Position numbers and translations under genes: made by a program
Assembly: GCA_001627865.1 (NCBI GenBank)
Contig: LUQO01000010.1
Coordinates: 1-39,314, forward strand
Direction of reading: 5' to 3'
From: SAR324 cluster bacterium REDSEA-S27_B3
Lineage (GTDB): Bacteria > SAR324 > NAC60-12
DNA: 39,314 nt
The notes under the pieces: model-generated
Seen by the model: the letters and a program-made list of their open reading frames with translations, nothing else
Told to the model about the DNA's origin: nothing
The model's database searches: none
Part shown: one piece after another, positions 1-9,603 of the stretch
How positions within the stretch are numbered: position 1 is the first letter of the stretch
How the letters are laid out: each line of letters opens with the position of its first letter

Positions 1-1227
1 GCGGAGCTTGCTGCCGAGAAGGTGCTGGACGTGGAGTACGAGATGCCATACCTGCACCACGCCACCATGGAGCCGATGAACTGCACCGCGCACATCACCG
101 CCGACTCCTGCGAGGTCTGGGCGCCCACCCAGACTCAGGAGGACAGCATGAAGGCCGCGCTGGAGGTGACGGGATTCTCCGAAGAACAAATCCGGATCCA
201 CACCACGCTGCTCGGCGGTGGCTTCGGGCGTCGCGGCCTGCCGGATTATGTGACGCAGGCGGTGACGGTTTCCAAGGCGCTGCAAAAACCCGTGCAGGTG
301 ATCTGGAGCCGGGAAGAGGACACGCAGCACGGCTTCTACCGCCCCGCCAGCATGAGCCGCTATCAAGTCGGACTCGGCGAGGACGGCATGCCCGTCCAGT
401 GGGAGAGCCAGATCGCCCAGCCCAATATCTTTGCCCAGTTTCTTCCTCCGCTGGGCTGGTTTGACTTTGACCCGCTGGCAGTAGCCGGGGGGGTGCATGA
501 TTACGGATTGTTCCCCGATCACTTCTATAAGATTGAAGGGGTGGAAACGGACCACACCGGGGTGGAGCTTGGTGTTCCAATTGGGCCATGGCGAGCACCG
601 CCGACCAGCCTGAATGTGTTCTACACCGAAAGCGTGATGGACGAACTGGCTGACCTGGCAGGACAGGATCCGCTGGAGTACCGCCTCAGATTGATAACAG
701 AAAGTCCGAGGCACAAGGCTGTATTGGAACAAGTTGCAAATCAGGCGGGCTGGGGAACTCCGCTTCCGGATGGACACTCCCGTGGCATCGCCATCAACGA
801 CTGGTTCGGCCCCATAATGGGAGCGATTACAGTGGTCGCCGAAGTGGCCGAGGTCTCAGTCTCCAAGCGTGGGAAGCTGAAGGTGGAGCGCGTGGACTGC
901 GTGGTGGACTGTGGGCTGGCGGTCAACCCTGACAGTGTGAAAGCGCAGATGGAAGGGAGCATCATCATGGGGATGTCCGCCGCGCTCTTTGAGCAGATAA
1001 CGCTGGAGGACGGGCGTGTTGTCCAAAGCAACTTTGACGACTACCGCATCGCCCGTATGAGAGACACCCCGGAGATCAACGTGAGCATCGTCCAGAACGA
1101 CGCGGCCCCCACCGGAACCGGGGAGCCGGGCACCTCGCCCATCGTCCCGGCGATCACCAACGCTATCTTCGCCGCCACCGGAGTGCGCCTCCGCAGGCTG
1201 CCCATCGGTAGGCAGAAGCTGGTGTGA
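1..1227 (+). CDS. Molybdopterin hydroxylase large subunit, IorB-type (5' truncated by window)
   Basis: The reading frame is open from base 1, so the gene starts upstream and only its C-terminal part is visible; the GTG at 22 is internal. The product resembles the large subunit of isoquinoline 1-oxidoreductase/aldehyde oxidase-type enzymes of the xanthine dehydrogenase family, which bind the molybdopterin cofactor and hydroxylate heterocycles or aldehydes. Visible signs are the segment around HHATMEPMNCTA near the start, the glycine-rich GGGFGRR motif (bases 211-231), and the C-terminal GEPGTSP block followed by AATGVRLRRLPIG, typical of the family end. These proteins usually work with a small [2Fe-2S] subunit, not visible here. 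Base composition is much more GC-rich than every gene after 1,700. The substrate cannot be told. Confidence 0.88.
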   Translation, partial: AELAAEKVLDVEYEMPYLHHATMEPMNCTAHITADSCEVWAPTQTQEDSMKAALEVTGFSEEQIRIHTTLLGGGFGRRGLPDYVTQAVTVSKALQKPVQVIWSREEDTQHGFYRPASMSRYQVGLGEDGMPVQWESQIAQPNIFAQFLPPLGWFDFDPLAVAGGVHDYGLFPDHFYKIEGVETDHTGVELGVPIGPWRAPPTSLNVFYTESVMDELADLAGQDPLEYRLRLITESPRHKAVLEQVANQAGWGTPLPDGHSRGIAINDWFGPIMGAITVVAEVAEVSVSKRGKLKVERVDCVVDCGLAVNPDSVKAQMEGSIIMGMSAALFEQITLEDGRVVQSNFDDYRIARMRDTPEINVSIVQNDAAPTGTGEPGTSPIVPAITNAIFAATGVRLRRLPIGRQKLV

Positions 1228-1269
1228 CCAAAGGGGCCTCGGAATGCGCGGATCAAACCCTCACCCCGG

Positions 1270-1379
1270 CCCTCTCCCCAAGGGAGAGGGAGACTTCTTA
1301 ACTTCTCTTTCTATAACCTTCTCCCCATGGGAGAGGGTTACCGCTGCCCTCATCCCAGCCCTCTCCCCAAGGGAGAGGG
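1270..1379. repeat. Three palindromic CTCTCCC-type repeats
   Basis: Two perfect 21-base palindromes lie at 1270-1290 and 1359-1379. Each is a 9-base arm (CCCTCTCCC), a CAA loop and the matching arm. An intermediate copy at 1317-1337 has one arm mismatch and a CAT loop. A decayed fourth copy is at 1572-1591. This kind of dispersed REP-like element is common between genes in many bacterial genomes. As RNA each copy folds into a stable hairpin, so it may end or protect the upstream transcript, but no T-run follows. Confidence 0.8.
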
Positions 1380-1620
1380 GGGACCTCGATGCCTGAGCGA
1401 AGTCGAAGGTGCGGTGTGAGGGGGCATTGCCGTAGCCCAACAGCAGCAGCCATGGATTACGCGGATCATAAAGGCAGCCACGGATTTTCACGGAATCACA
1501 TGGATGCGCCAATCTTTTTATCCGTAGGCATCCGTGCTATCCGCGGCAAACATTTTCCCCCCTTACCTAGGCCCTTTCCCCAGGGGATAGGTGCCCGAAT
1601 CCATTTCATGAAGAATAGTG
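1380..1620. repeat. Intergenic dispersed-repeat debris (ATCCGTGG-type)
   Basis: The gap between the first two genes (1228-1727) has no convincing gene. After the palindromes there is a stretch built of short related words: GGATTACGCGGAT, CCACGGATTTTCACGGA and ATCCGTAGGCATCCGTGC, some in opposite orientation, plus a TGAGCGAAGTCGAAGG word near 1393. Such words recur as non-coding dispersed repeats in many environmental genomes. GC content falls sharply at about 1600-1620. ORFs predicted in this stretch on either strand are translations of the repeats. Confidence 0.6.
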
Positions 1621-1727
1621 GTTACAGCCTAACCTCATATAATCAATGAATTGAATTCATATACAAAATTAATGTGAAATTGAATTTGTGTAATCAATGT
1701 TAAAACATTTTATTTCCACTACAAAAT

Positions 1728-3197
1728 ATGTTTGAAAACAAAAAAGCTGACCTGATAATACGCAACGCACGTATAATCGACGGCACAGGCGCACCTTCTG
1801 AAAATGGAGATGTAGCGGTATTGGATGACCGTATACAAGCAGTGGGTTATTTAAGCAGGCTTTCGGCGAGCCGTGAAATTGATGCCGGAGGATTAGCAGT
1901 TTGTCCCGGATTTGTTGATACACATACCCACGATGATCGTGTTTTGCTTTCTGACCCGCGCATGAGCTGTAAGGTCAGTCAGGGTGTCACTACTGTTGTT
2001 GCAGGGAACTGTGGTTGCAGTCTTGCTCCTTTGCGGATTGATCATCGTCCGCCTCCGCCATTGGATTTATTGGGAGAGCATCAGGATCAATTTTACTCAA
2101 ATTTCGATGATTATTTTCAGGCATTAGACAATGAACCGCCTTCCCTGAATGCAGTCTGTCAAGTGGGGCACACCACACTACGTGCTGCAACAATGGATGC
2201 TTATGATCGGCCTGCGACAGCAAAGGAGCTGTCAAAGATGCGGAACATGCTTGAGGATTCCCTTGAATCAGGAGCATGCGGGATGAGTACAGGTCTTTTT
2301 TATCAACCGGCAAAAGCAGCACTCACTTCTGAAATAGTGGAACTTGCTAATGTACTTAATCAGCATGGAGCAATTCATACAACCCACATGCGCAATGAGG
2401 GAGATGAAATTACTGAATCATTGCGGGAAACTTTTACTATTGGGGCTGAAGCAGAGATTCCGGTAGTGATTTCACATCATAAATGCGGCGGTGAATCAAA
2501 TTTTGGGCGTTCCACTGAAACTCTTGCCTTAATTGAACAAGCAAGAAAAGCTCAGTCTGTAGGGCTTGATGCTTATCCTTACACAGCAAGTTCTACTGTT
2601 CTTGATGCGCATGATTTATATAATGCAAACAGAGTTTTAATAACATGGTCAGAACCTATGCCGGAAGCCGCAGGAAGGGAACTTTCTGAAATTGCACAGG
2701 AACTTGGTGTAAATCAGCAGGAAGCTGTGTTATCACTGATACCCGGTGGTGGTGTTTTCTTCATGATGGACGAAGATGATGTACGCAGAATTCTGTCTTT
2801 TCCACAAACAATGATCGGTTCAGACGGTTTACCTTCAGACAAACATCCGCATCCGCGGCTCTGGGGCACATTCCCGCGAGTACTTGGACATTATGTGCGT
2901 GATGTTAAATTGTTCAGTTTGGAGGAAGCAGTTAGAAAAATGACATCCCTGCCTTCCGCATGTTTTGGACTCAAAGATCGTGGTGTGCTTAAATCCGGAA
3001 ATTATGCCGATCTAGTGATTTTTGATCCGGACAGTATTGCTGACACTGCAACTTTTGATAACCCAATTAATCCAGCAAAAGGCATCCTGCATGTAATGGT
3101 TAACGGTCGAATTGTCTGGAATGAGGGTGAACACACTGGCGAGCGTTCTGGAAACATACTACGTCTTCAGGATCTGGATCAGTTCCGTTTTGATTGA
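1728..3197 (+). CDS. N-acyl-D-amino-acid deacylase (D-aminoacylase) family amidohydrolase
   Basis: This is a metal-dependent amidohydrolase of the D-aminoacylase type, which removes the acyl group from N-acyl-D-amino acids; related members act on other N-acyl or cyclic amides. The 489-residue length fits the family. Motifs in order: an N-terminal beta-sandwich start with IRNARIIDGTG, the HTHDD metal motif (H66, H68), the GNCGCS cysteine loop (C95, C97) that supplies a zinc ligand in known D-aminoacylases, THMRNEGD, SHHKCGG, and the late GSDG aspartate loop, then the returning sandwich domain with YADLVIFD. No good Shine-Dalgarno precedes the ATG, but it lies just before the conserved N-terminus. 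It converges on pntB with a 16-base gap. The exact substrate is not determinable. Confidence 0.88.
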   Translation: MFENKKADLIIRNARIIDGTGAPSENGDVAVLDDRIQAVGYLSRLSASREIDAGGLAVCPGFVDTHTHDDRVLLSDPRMSCKVSQGVTTVVAGNCGCSLAPLRIDHRPPPPLDLLGEHQDQFYSNFDDYFQALDNEPPSLNAVCQVGHTTLRAATMDAYDRPATAKELSKMRNMLEDSLESGACGMSTGLFYQPAKAALTSEIVELANVLNQHGAIHTTHMRNEGDEITESLRETFTIGAEAEIPVVISHHKCGGESNFGRSTETLALIEQARKAQSVGLDAYPYTASSTVLDAHDLYNANRVLITWSEPMPEAAGRELSEIAQELGVNQQEAVLSLIPGGGVFFMMDEDDVRRILSFPQTMIGSDGLPSDKHPHPRLWGTFPRVLGHYVRDVKLFSLEEAVRKMTSLPSACFGLKDRGVLKSGNYADLVIFDPDSIADTATFDNPINPAKGILHVMVNGRIVWNEGEHTGERSGNILRLQDLDQFRFD

Positions 3198-3213
3198 GTG
3201 ACTGCAGAAAAGA

Positions 3214-4608
3214 TCAGTTGAGCAGCGCGGCAACCTTATTCAGGCTTTCTTTGGCATCACCGAACAGCATCCAAGTGTTTTCTCTGTAATAAAGAGGATT
3301 GCCTACTCCTGAATAACCTGTTGCCATACTTCGTTTGAGCGCAACTACAGTTTTGGCATCCCATACTTCCAGTACAGGCATGCCGTAAATCGGACTGGTC
3401 GTGTCATCAATTGCCCCCGGATTCACAATATCATTTGCTCCAATTACCAAAACAATATCAGCATCTTTGAATTCAGCATTGATTTCGTCCATTTCGAAAA
3501 CGATGTCATAAGGCAAATTTGCTTCAGCAAGCAAAACATTCATGTGACCTGGCAAGCGTCCTGCTACAGGGTGGATTGCGAATTTCACATCAACGTTTCG
3601 TTTTCGCAGTTTTTCAGTGATATCATGCACAATGTATTGAGCCTGCGCCACAGCCATGCCATATCCAGGAACAACAATTACCTGTTTGGAATTACGAAGC
3701 ATTTCTGCGGTTTCTTCATTTGAAGTGGATTTTGTTTCTTTTCCATCTTCATCTTTTGCCACAACAGCAATTGTCCCTTCTTCCACACCAAATCCTCCGG
3801 CTATCACGCTGAAGAAAGAACGATTCATGCCCCTGCACATGATGTAACTAAGAATAGCCCCACTGCTTCCAACAAGCGCTCCTGTAATGATCAGCAAATT
3901 ATTTGAAAGCATAAATCCGGCTGCTGCCGAGGCCCATCCGGAATAGCTGTTCAGCATTGAAACCACAACAGGCATATCCGCGCCGCCGATCGCCATAATC
4001 ATGTGGATTCCTAAAATTCCTGCTATAAATGTGATGGCAAGAATGGCTGTAAGTTGTTCTTGCTGATTCCCGGTAACAAACCAAACTCCGCAAATTATAC
4101 TGATTAATACAATCAGCAGGTTAAACTGGTGTCGCAAAGGCAATGTCAAGGGTTTCCCACTGATACTTCCGCGCAATTTCAGAAAAGCTATTACGGAACC
4201 GGTAAATGTGTAGGCGCCAATAAATACTCCGACCGCTATTTCGATTTGATGAATTACAAGTTCAGTACCGGTTATCGCCCCTTGTTCCAGATGACTGACA
4301 ATGCCAACCAGTACAGCTGCTGCTCCTACAAAACTGTGAAGAATTGCTACAAGTTCAGGCATTTCGGTCATGGCCACCCGACGTGCGACTAACAATCCGA
4401 TTACACTGCCTGCAAGCATCACAATTAATAATGTGCCCAGGCTGCTTGAATTTCCCACAAACAATGTTGCGGCAACAGCAATTACCATCCCCAGTATGCC
4501 GTACAGGTTTCCTCTGCGGGCAGTTTCCTGATGAGAGAGTCCTTTCAAACTTAGGATAAAAAGTACACCTGCCGCAATGTAAGCTACAGTAATGAGTCCT
4601 TCAGGCAT
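3214..4608 (-). CDS. pntB: NAD(P) transhydrogenase subunit beta
   Basis: Beta subunit of the proton-translocating transhydrogenase, an inner-membrane complex that uses the proton gradient to drive hydride transfer from NADH to NADP+ and so supplies NADPH. The first roughly 270 residues are a string of hydrophobic helices (domain II). The C-terminal part is the NADP(H)-binding domain III, with [13 protein letters not shown], the [11 protein letters not shown] loop and [10 protein letters not shown] near the end. The length of 464 matches E. coli PntB (about 462). It lies 70 bases downstream of pntA in the same direction, the usual order. The start at MPEGLI is supported by an AAAGAAAA tract and agreement with the family N-terminus. 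Confidence 0.96.
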   Translation of the reverse strand: MPEGLITVAYIAAGVLFILSLKGLSHQETARRGNLYGILGMVIAVAATLFVGNSSSLGTLLIVMLAGSVIGLLVARRVAMTEMPELVAILHSFVGAAAVLVGIVSHLEQGAITGTELVIHQIEIAVGVFIGAYTFTGSVIAFLKLRGSISGKPLTLPLRHQFNLLIVLISIICGVWFVTGNQQEQLTAILAITFIAGILGIHMIMAIGGADMPVVVSMLNSYSGWASAAAGFMLSNNLLIITGALVGSSGAILSYIMCRGMNRSFFSVIAGGFGVEEGTIAVVAKDEDGKETKSTSNEETAEMLRNSKQVIVVPGYGMAVAQAQYIVHDITEKLRKRNVDVKFAIHPVAGRLPGHMNVLLAEANLPYDIVFEMDEINAEFKDADIVLVIGANDIVNPGAIDDTTSPIYGMPVLEVWDAKTVVALKRSMATGYSGVGNPLYYRENTWMLFGDAKESLNKVAALLN

Positions 4609-4678
4609 TTTTCTTTAAAATGGTTTATAAAATTAGTTAAAAACTGTATAGATTAAGCTGATTTGATACAGAACCATA

Positions 4679-6241
4679 TTATTTCCGGAACATCTCCAGC
4701 ATTCGATGAGTTACCAGAAATCCTCCTACTATATTGATTGTTGCAATTAAAACAGCAATCGCCGGCAAAAGTATTTGTTCTTCAGACAAGTGAATCATAC
4801 CGCCGATGACTATAATTCCACTAATCGCGTTGGTTACACTCATCAAAGGTGTATGCAATGATGGGGTTACATTCCAGATCACCATAAAGCCAACAAAACA
4901 GGAAAGTACAAAAACAGTCACATGAGAAATAAACTCAGAGGAACCTCCGAATCCGATTAATCCACCCAGTGCAACAATCACTGCCAGCATCAGATATCTG
5001 AGCCAGGTATTGTTTTTTCTTTTTTCAGACTGCGTTTCGGCAGTTACTTTTTCAGGAACAGTTTCCTGCTTAACAGGCTGCGCAGGTTGCTGCTGCTTTG
5101 AGGCTTCCTGTTTTTCAGGTTCCCAGATAACTTCACAGTTATTTACAACAGTAATTGCGCCGGTGATTTCATCTTTCAAATCCAGCTCCAGTTTCCCATC
5201 TTTGCTAAGATGCTGTATCAGCTTTGCTGTGTTATTGCTGTAAAGCTGACTTGCCTGAGTGGGCAGACGACTGGGTAGGTCTGTAAAACCTATAATGGTT
5301 ACTTTTTTGTAAACACGAAATTCTCCCGGAATTGTCATTTCACAATTTCCACCTCCTTCTGCAGCTAAATCAACTATAACTGAACCGGGAATCATGCTCT
5401 CAACCATTTCTTTTGTAATCAATACAGGCGACTTCTTGCCGGGAATAGCAGCCGTTGTAATGATGATATTTACTTCTTTTGCCTGTTCTGCTAACAAATT
5501 CATTTCTGCTTCAATGAATTCCTTGCTCATTGTTTTGCCATAGCCGCCGCTGCCGCTGCCATCTTCTTTGAAATCAATTTCCAGATATTCAGCCCCCATG
5601 CTAAGTACCTCTTCACGTACAGAAGATCGTGTGTCAAATGCTCGCACTATTGCACCCAGGCTCTGGGCACAACCCACTGCAGAAAGTCCTGCTACTCCGG
5701 CACCAATTACCAGTACTTTAGCTGGTGGGATTTTTCCTGCCGCGGTAATTTGACCTGTAAAGAGACGTCCAAAATTATGTGCTGCTTCAGTTACAGCTCG
5801 ATAACCGGAAATATTCGCCATGGAACTAAGTACATCCATCGACTGCGCACGTGAAATTCTTGGAATAGCATCCACCGCAATCGCAGTCCCACCGGTTTTT
5901 GCAAGACGTTTCAATAATTCAGGGTCCCGTCCAGGATTCAGCAGACAAATCAAACATGCATCTTTACGCAGTAAATCTGCCTCATGTTTTCCTGTTTCAG
6001 GATTTTCCTCAGGTGGTCTGATCTTGAGCACTACTTCAGCCTGTTGCCAAACATCATGAGCATCACTTGCCAGCTCAGCACCTGAATCCTGATACTGTTC
6101 ATCAGTAAAATTAGCAATTACTCCTGCACCCTGTTCAACAAGCACAGAATGTCCATTTTTCATGCATTGTTTTACAACTGAAGGCGCCATGGCAACTCTG
6201 CGCTCGCCGTGATGTATTTCTTTTACTACTCCAATAATCAT
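4679..6241 (-). CDS. pntA: NAD(P) transhydrogenase subunit alpha (fused alpha1-alpha2)
   Basis: Alpha subunit carrying the NAD(H)-binding domain I and part of the membrane domain. The start is set at the ATG at 6241 (MIIGVVKEI), with an AAGGA Shine-Dalgarno about 9 bases upstream. The longer frame from 6307 adds 22 residues with no family match and would run over that ribosome site. Domain I includes the GAGVAGLSAVG dinucleotide fold (about residues 180-190) and FDTRSSVREE. A linker rich in Gln, Pro and Lys (around residues 385-415) leads to about three to four hydrophobic helices at the C-terminus. In many bacteria these two parts are separate genes; here they are fused as in E. coli. Predicted length is 520. 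Confidence 0.95.
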   Translation of the reverse strand: MIIGVVKEIHHGERRVAMAPSVVKQCMKNGHSVLVEQGAGVIANFTDEQYQDSGAELASDAHDVWQQAEVVLKIRPPEENPETGKHEADLLRKDACLICLLNPGRDPELLKRLAKTGGTAIAVDAIPRISRAQSMDVLSSMANISGYRAVTEAAHNFGRLFTGQITAAGKIPPAKVLVIGAGVAGLSAVGCAQSLGAIVRAFDTRSSVREEVLSMGAEYLEIDFKEDGSGSGGYGKTMSKEFIEAEMNLLAEQAKEVNIIITTAAIPGKKSPVLITKEMVESMIPGSVIVDLAAEGGGNCEMTIPGEFRVYKKVTIIGFTDLPSRLPTQASQLYSNNTAKLIQHLSKDGKLELDLKDEITGAITVVNNCEVIWEPEKQEASKQQQPAQPVKQETVPEKVTAETQSEKRKNNTWLRYLMLAVIVALGGLIGFGGSSEFISHVTVFVLSCFVGFMVIWNVTPSLHTPLMSVTNAISGIIVIGGMIHLSEEQILLPAIAVLIATINIVGGFLVTHRMLEMFRK

Positions 6242-6424
6242 CAGCTTTTCCTTTTGGTGATTTTGTTTTTGGGAAACAATATAACACAATAATTCAAATA
6301 TCGACAAAGGTAAAAAATCCTAAAGACTGCTGATCTTTGATCTTGCATGGAGATATTTTTTCATGCGTAATAAACTAAGAAAAAAATCTGGAACGAACTA
6401 TTTATCAACTAAACTAATTACAGA

Positions 6425-8470
6425 ATGCTGGAATCGTTGTTAAATTACTTTTGTGCGTATTACCGGGATAGCCGCCTGGAATACGGATGGGTTGAAGCAA
6501 TACATAAGAACAAATTGATTGTTGTGCCGCAAAAAGGAAAAAATCAGTATTTGCCTGCAAATCGTATTGCATTAAACTGGCGTGGAGAAAAGCTGGCTTA
6601 TAATGCAAATCAGGCACACGAATTATTGGATCAGCATCTTATAATTGCAGCACAGTTCAGTGAGAAGCTTGAGCTGGAAACCATGCATTCACTGCTGAAT
6701 GAGGTGAGAGAATACACTTTAGATGAGATTGCTGTGGATTTTCTCGATGATCCAACTGATTCAGTCTGCAAGCTTGGCATGTTCATGGCTCTCAGAGAGG
6801 ATTCTTTCTGGTTCAAGCATAATCGCAATTTAACTTACACTCCCAGAACAGAGGATGAATTAGAAGCACTTAGAATACAGTTAGCAAGGCAAAAGGAACG
6901 TCAGCAAAGGGCGAATAATATTCAGCAATGGATTAATCAGCTTGAACGCGGAGAATGGAATTCAGATTCTGTAATATCAGAGGAACAGCAATTGTGGCTG
7001 GATCAGTTGCTGAATATTTTGATAAAGGCCTCTGAATCTCCTCACTGGAAAGAAATGTCTTCACTTTTAGACTGGGGAACGACACTTGGCTACAATGAAG
7101 AAAAATCACTAAAAAACTGGCTGGCAAAAGCCGGCTCTCCGGTGTCACCGTCACGACTTACACTGCTTCGGGCTGATATCCGCAAACAGTTTCCGGAAGA
7201 AATTTTGGCGGAGGTTGAACGTGTCCGGAACCTGCCGCTTGAAAAGCTTGAAAGATTCTCTGCAGACATACCAACCTTTACTATTGATGCCGAAAAAACC
7301 CGGGATTATGATGATGCGTTTTCTGTATTGGAATGGAGTGAAGAAAAGCTGGTTATTGCAGTACATATCACTGATTTGAGCACAATCGTCCGTCCGAATG
7401 GTCCGCTTTTCAAGCAGGCTGAAGAGCGAATTTCTTCTGTTTACACAATTGAAGAATCTGTTCCGATGTTTCCGGAGCAGCTTTCAAGTGACACTTTTTC
7501 ATTGAAGGCTGGTGAAGACAGAATTGTACTGAGTTTTAATCTGTCAATATCCGAAAATGGGAATTGGCAATTAATTGATGTTGTACCACAAATAATCAGA
7601 GTAAGGGAAAATTTGAGTTATGAACAGGCGGAAAAATTGATCGAAGAAGATTATGAGTATTGGGGATTACTGTACAAATTTTGTCTGCTTGCACATGAAA
7701 AAAGAATTGAAAACGGCGCACTTAATTTAGCCAGAAAAGAATTTGAATATGATATAAGCAATCCTGATCAGATCCGAATCATCCCGCTGAATCGAAACAG
7801 TGCCTCTAACCGTATTATTGAGGAACTAGCCATTGCGGTGAATCGTGAAACAGGTCGTCTTTTTGATGAAGTAGAGATGCCGGGAATATATCGTACCCAG
7901 TCCTCATATAGGATAGTAAAAGAACTGGAGGATGAAAATCAGCAATTGCCTGAAAATATCCGGGTTGAGCCGGCAAGACTGACAACTGTTGCGGGCACAC
8001 ATGCGGGATTGGGCTGCGATGCTTACATGCATGTGACCTCGCCTATCAGGAGATTTGTGGACTTAATCACCCAGCAGCAGTTGAAAAAGTTAATCAAAAA
8101 AGAGGAGCCTGTTTTTACTTCTGAAGACATGATGCGCTGGTCAGAGGGAATAACTCTCAGGCAAAGAAAATACAACCGGGCAGAGAAGATAATACTTCAA
8201 TACTGGAAGTTCAGATATTTACAGCAGAATAAGCAAGAATTATTTGAAGCAAAAGTCAGGAAACAACTTTCAAACAACAATACTGAAATTGAATTGCTGG
8301 AACTTGATTGTATCGTACAGGTGTCAGGATTGAGGGGATATGAAGAGGAAGAACAAATAATACTGAAAATAAACGAGGTAAGTTTAGATCCGTTGAAGCT
8401 TATTGTCAGGGCAATGAAATCAGTTACGGAAGACGTAAATGTACATCGTCTTGAGGGCAAAACAGCATAG
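6425..8470 (+). CDS. RNase II/RNase R-family 3'-5' exoribonuclease (RNB domain)
   Basis: The product (681 residues) has the RNB catalytic domain of RNase II-type enzymes, which degrade RNA processively from the 3' end with magnesium. The four-aspartate active site is complete: D288, D294, D296 and D297 in a TIDAEKTRDYDDA context, with the same spacing as in E. coli RNase II. The downstream TSPIRRFVDL motif and the preceding histidine-glycine loop are also typical. The N-terminal ~280 residues are only weakly like the usual cold-shock RNA-binding domains and are rich in Gln and Glu, so this is a divergent branch rather than a clear RNase II or RNase R. Divergent from pntA. Its stop directly abuts the fliM stop on the other strand with no spacer. 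Confidence 0.87.
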   Translation: MLESLLNYFCAYYRDSRLEYGWVEAIHKNKLIVVPQKGKNQYLPANRIALNWRGEKLAYNANQAHELLDQHLIIAAQFSEKLELETMHSLLNEVREYTLDEIAVDFLDDPTDSVCKLGMFMALREDSFWFKHNRNLTYTPRTEDELEALRIQLARQKERQQRANNIQQWINQLERGEWNSDSVISEEQQLWLDQLLNILIKASESPHWKEMSSLLDWGTTLGYNEEKSLKNWLAKAGSPVSPSRLTLLRADIRKQFPEEILAEVERVRNLPLEKLERFSADIPTFTIDAEKTRDYDDAFSVLEWSEEKLVIAVHITDLSTIVRPNGPLFKQAEERISSVYTIEESVPMFPEQLSSDTFSLKAGEDRIVLSFNLSISENGNWQLIDVVPQIIRVRENLSYEQAEKLIEEDYEYWGLLYKFCLLAHEKRIENGALNLARKEFEYDISNPDQIRIIPLNRNSASNRIIEELAIAVNRETGRLFDEVEMPGIYRTQSSYRIVKELEDENQQLPENIRVEPARLTTVAGTHAGLGCDAYMHVTSPIRRFVDLITQQQLKKLIKKEEPVFTSEDMMRWSEGITLRQRKYNRAEKIILQYWKFRYLQQNKQELFEAKVRKQLSNNNTEIELLELDCIVQVSGLRGYEEEEQIILKINEVSLDPLKLIVRAMKSVTEDVNVHRLEGKTA

Positions 8471-9478
8471 TTATGTAAGCATTTCGTCAGTCACAGGAGG
8501 TTCATAGATTAATTCTTCAATATTTATTGCTTTGTGTCCTTTATAAGAACCCTGGAATCCGGTAAATTTCTTAACACCATTTACCTCTACAGAAATCGGA
8601 TCCTTTGTTTCATGTTCCAGGTATAAAACATCATCCTTTTGTAAATTCAAAAAGTCTCGTACAGAAATATTCATTTCCCCCAGTTTTGCAATTAATTCAA
8701 TATCAACATTTTGTAAATTTTGTTTGAATCGATTGCTCCATGTGTTATCTTTTTCATCCTGCTCACTTTGGAAACCTGCGTTAAGTCTGGTGCGTATAGG
8801 CTCAATCATTGAGTAAGGAACACATATAGTGATTGCCATTGGTGTCCGCCCGATTTCAATATCAAACGTTACTACAATAACAATTTCACTTTGTGGAACA
8901 ATTGATACAAATTGTGGGTTTATTTCAGTACGTGAATAATTGATTTGTACAGGGAAAACAGGTCTCCATGATGTTTGCAGGTCTTCCAGTGCACTGATGA
9001 TTACACGCTTGATCATACGTGATTCAATTTCAGTAAAATCACGCCCTTCAGTTTTGGCCTCTGTTTCAACACCGGCTCCAAAAAACATTTCCACCAGAGA
9101 GAAAACCAATTTGGTTTCAAAAACAATCATCGAGTTACCACGAAGCGGCGTCATACGGAATAGATTCATCGAGGTGGGCACAGACATTGTTTTGATAAAC
9201 TCACCAAATTTAATCAGTTCTGTGGAACGTACATTAATATCCACAACTCTGCGCAGAGTATTTGATAAAGTTAAGCGGAAAAGGCGAACGAATCGATCAT
9301 GGATTATTTCGAGAGTAGGCATTCTCCCCCGAATGATCCGGTCCTGGGCAGTCAGGTCAAATGATACGACATCATCCGGATCATATTCCTCATCCTCTTC
9401 TCCTTCGCTCACAACCTGATCGCTTTCAACACCTTTCAACAAAGCATCTACTTCGTCCTGTGACATTACTGAGCCCAT
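8471..9478 (-). CDS. fliM: Flagellar motor switch protein FliM
   Basis: Component of the flagellar C-ring that binds phospho-CheY and switches rotation direction. The N-terminus MSQDEVDALLKGV is the conserved CheY-binding peptide. A variable acidic linker follows, then the CheC-like middle domain and the C-terminal SpoA/FliN-like domain with the short ISVEVNGVKKFTGFQG segment near the end. Length 335 is typical. The first ATG (9478) has AAAAGG 7 bases upstream and is preferred; a second ATG four codons later would also leave the CheY peptide intact. No other flagellar gene is in the window, although fliM usually sits with fliL and fliN. Confidence 0.96.
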   Translation of the reverse strand: MGSVMSQDEVDALLKGVESDQVVSEGEEDEEYDPDDVVSFDLTAQDRIIRGRMPTLEIIHDRFVRLFRLTLSNTLRRVVDINVRSTELIKFGEFIKTMSVPTSMNLFRMTPLRGNSMIVFETKLVFSLVEMFFGAGVETEAKTEGRDFTEIESRMIKRVIISALEDLQTSWRPVFPVQINYSRTEINPQFVSIVPQSEIVIVVTFDIEIGRTPMAITICVPYSMIEPIRTRLNAGFQSEQDEKDNTWSNRFKQNLQNVDIELIAKLGEMNISVRDFLNLQKDDVLYLEHETKDPISVEVNGVKKFTGFQGSYKGHKAINIEELIYEPPVTDEMLT

Positions 9479-9603
9479 TTTTGCCTTTTAATGAGATTTT
9501 ATAAAAATATATTTCAGTTTTTGATGTGTGATGATTTATGTGTAATTAACATGCAAGTAGTGTTCTTTAGCATAAATATGAAAGAACTCTTAACTTTCGT
9601 TAG

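Noticed and set aside
1270-1379. Possible CRISPR array from three similar 21-base units
   Set aside because: Units are palindromic, unevenly spaced (47 and 42 bases apart), few, and of a known dispersed-repeat kind; no cas genes.
1261-1649. ORFs on both strands across the repeat region
   Set aside because: They are translations of the CTCTCCC palindromes and ATCCGTGG-type repeats, with no family features.
6242-6307. Longer pntA start at 6307
   Set aside because: The extra 22 residues have no match to the family N-terminus, and a good ribosome site lies before the ATG at 6241.
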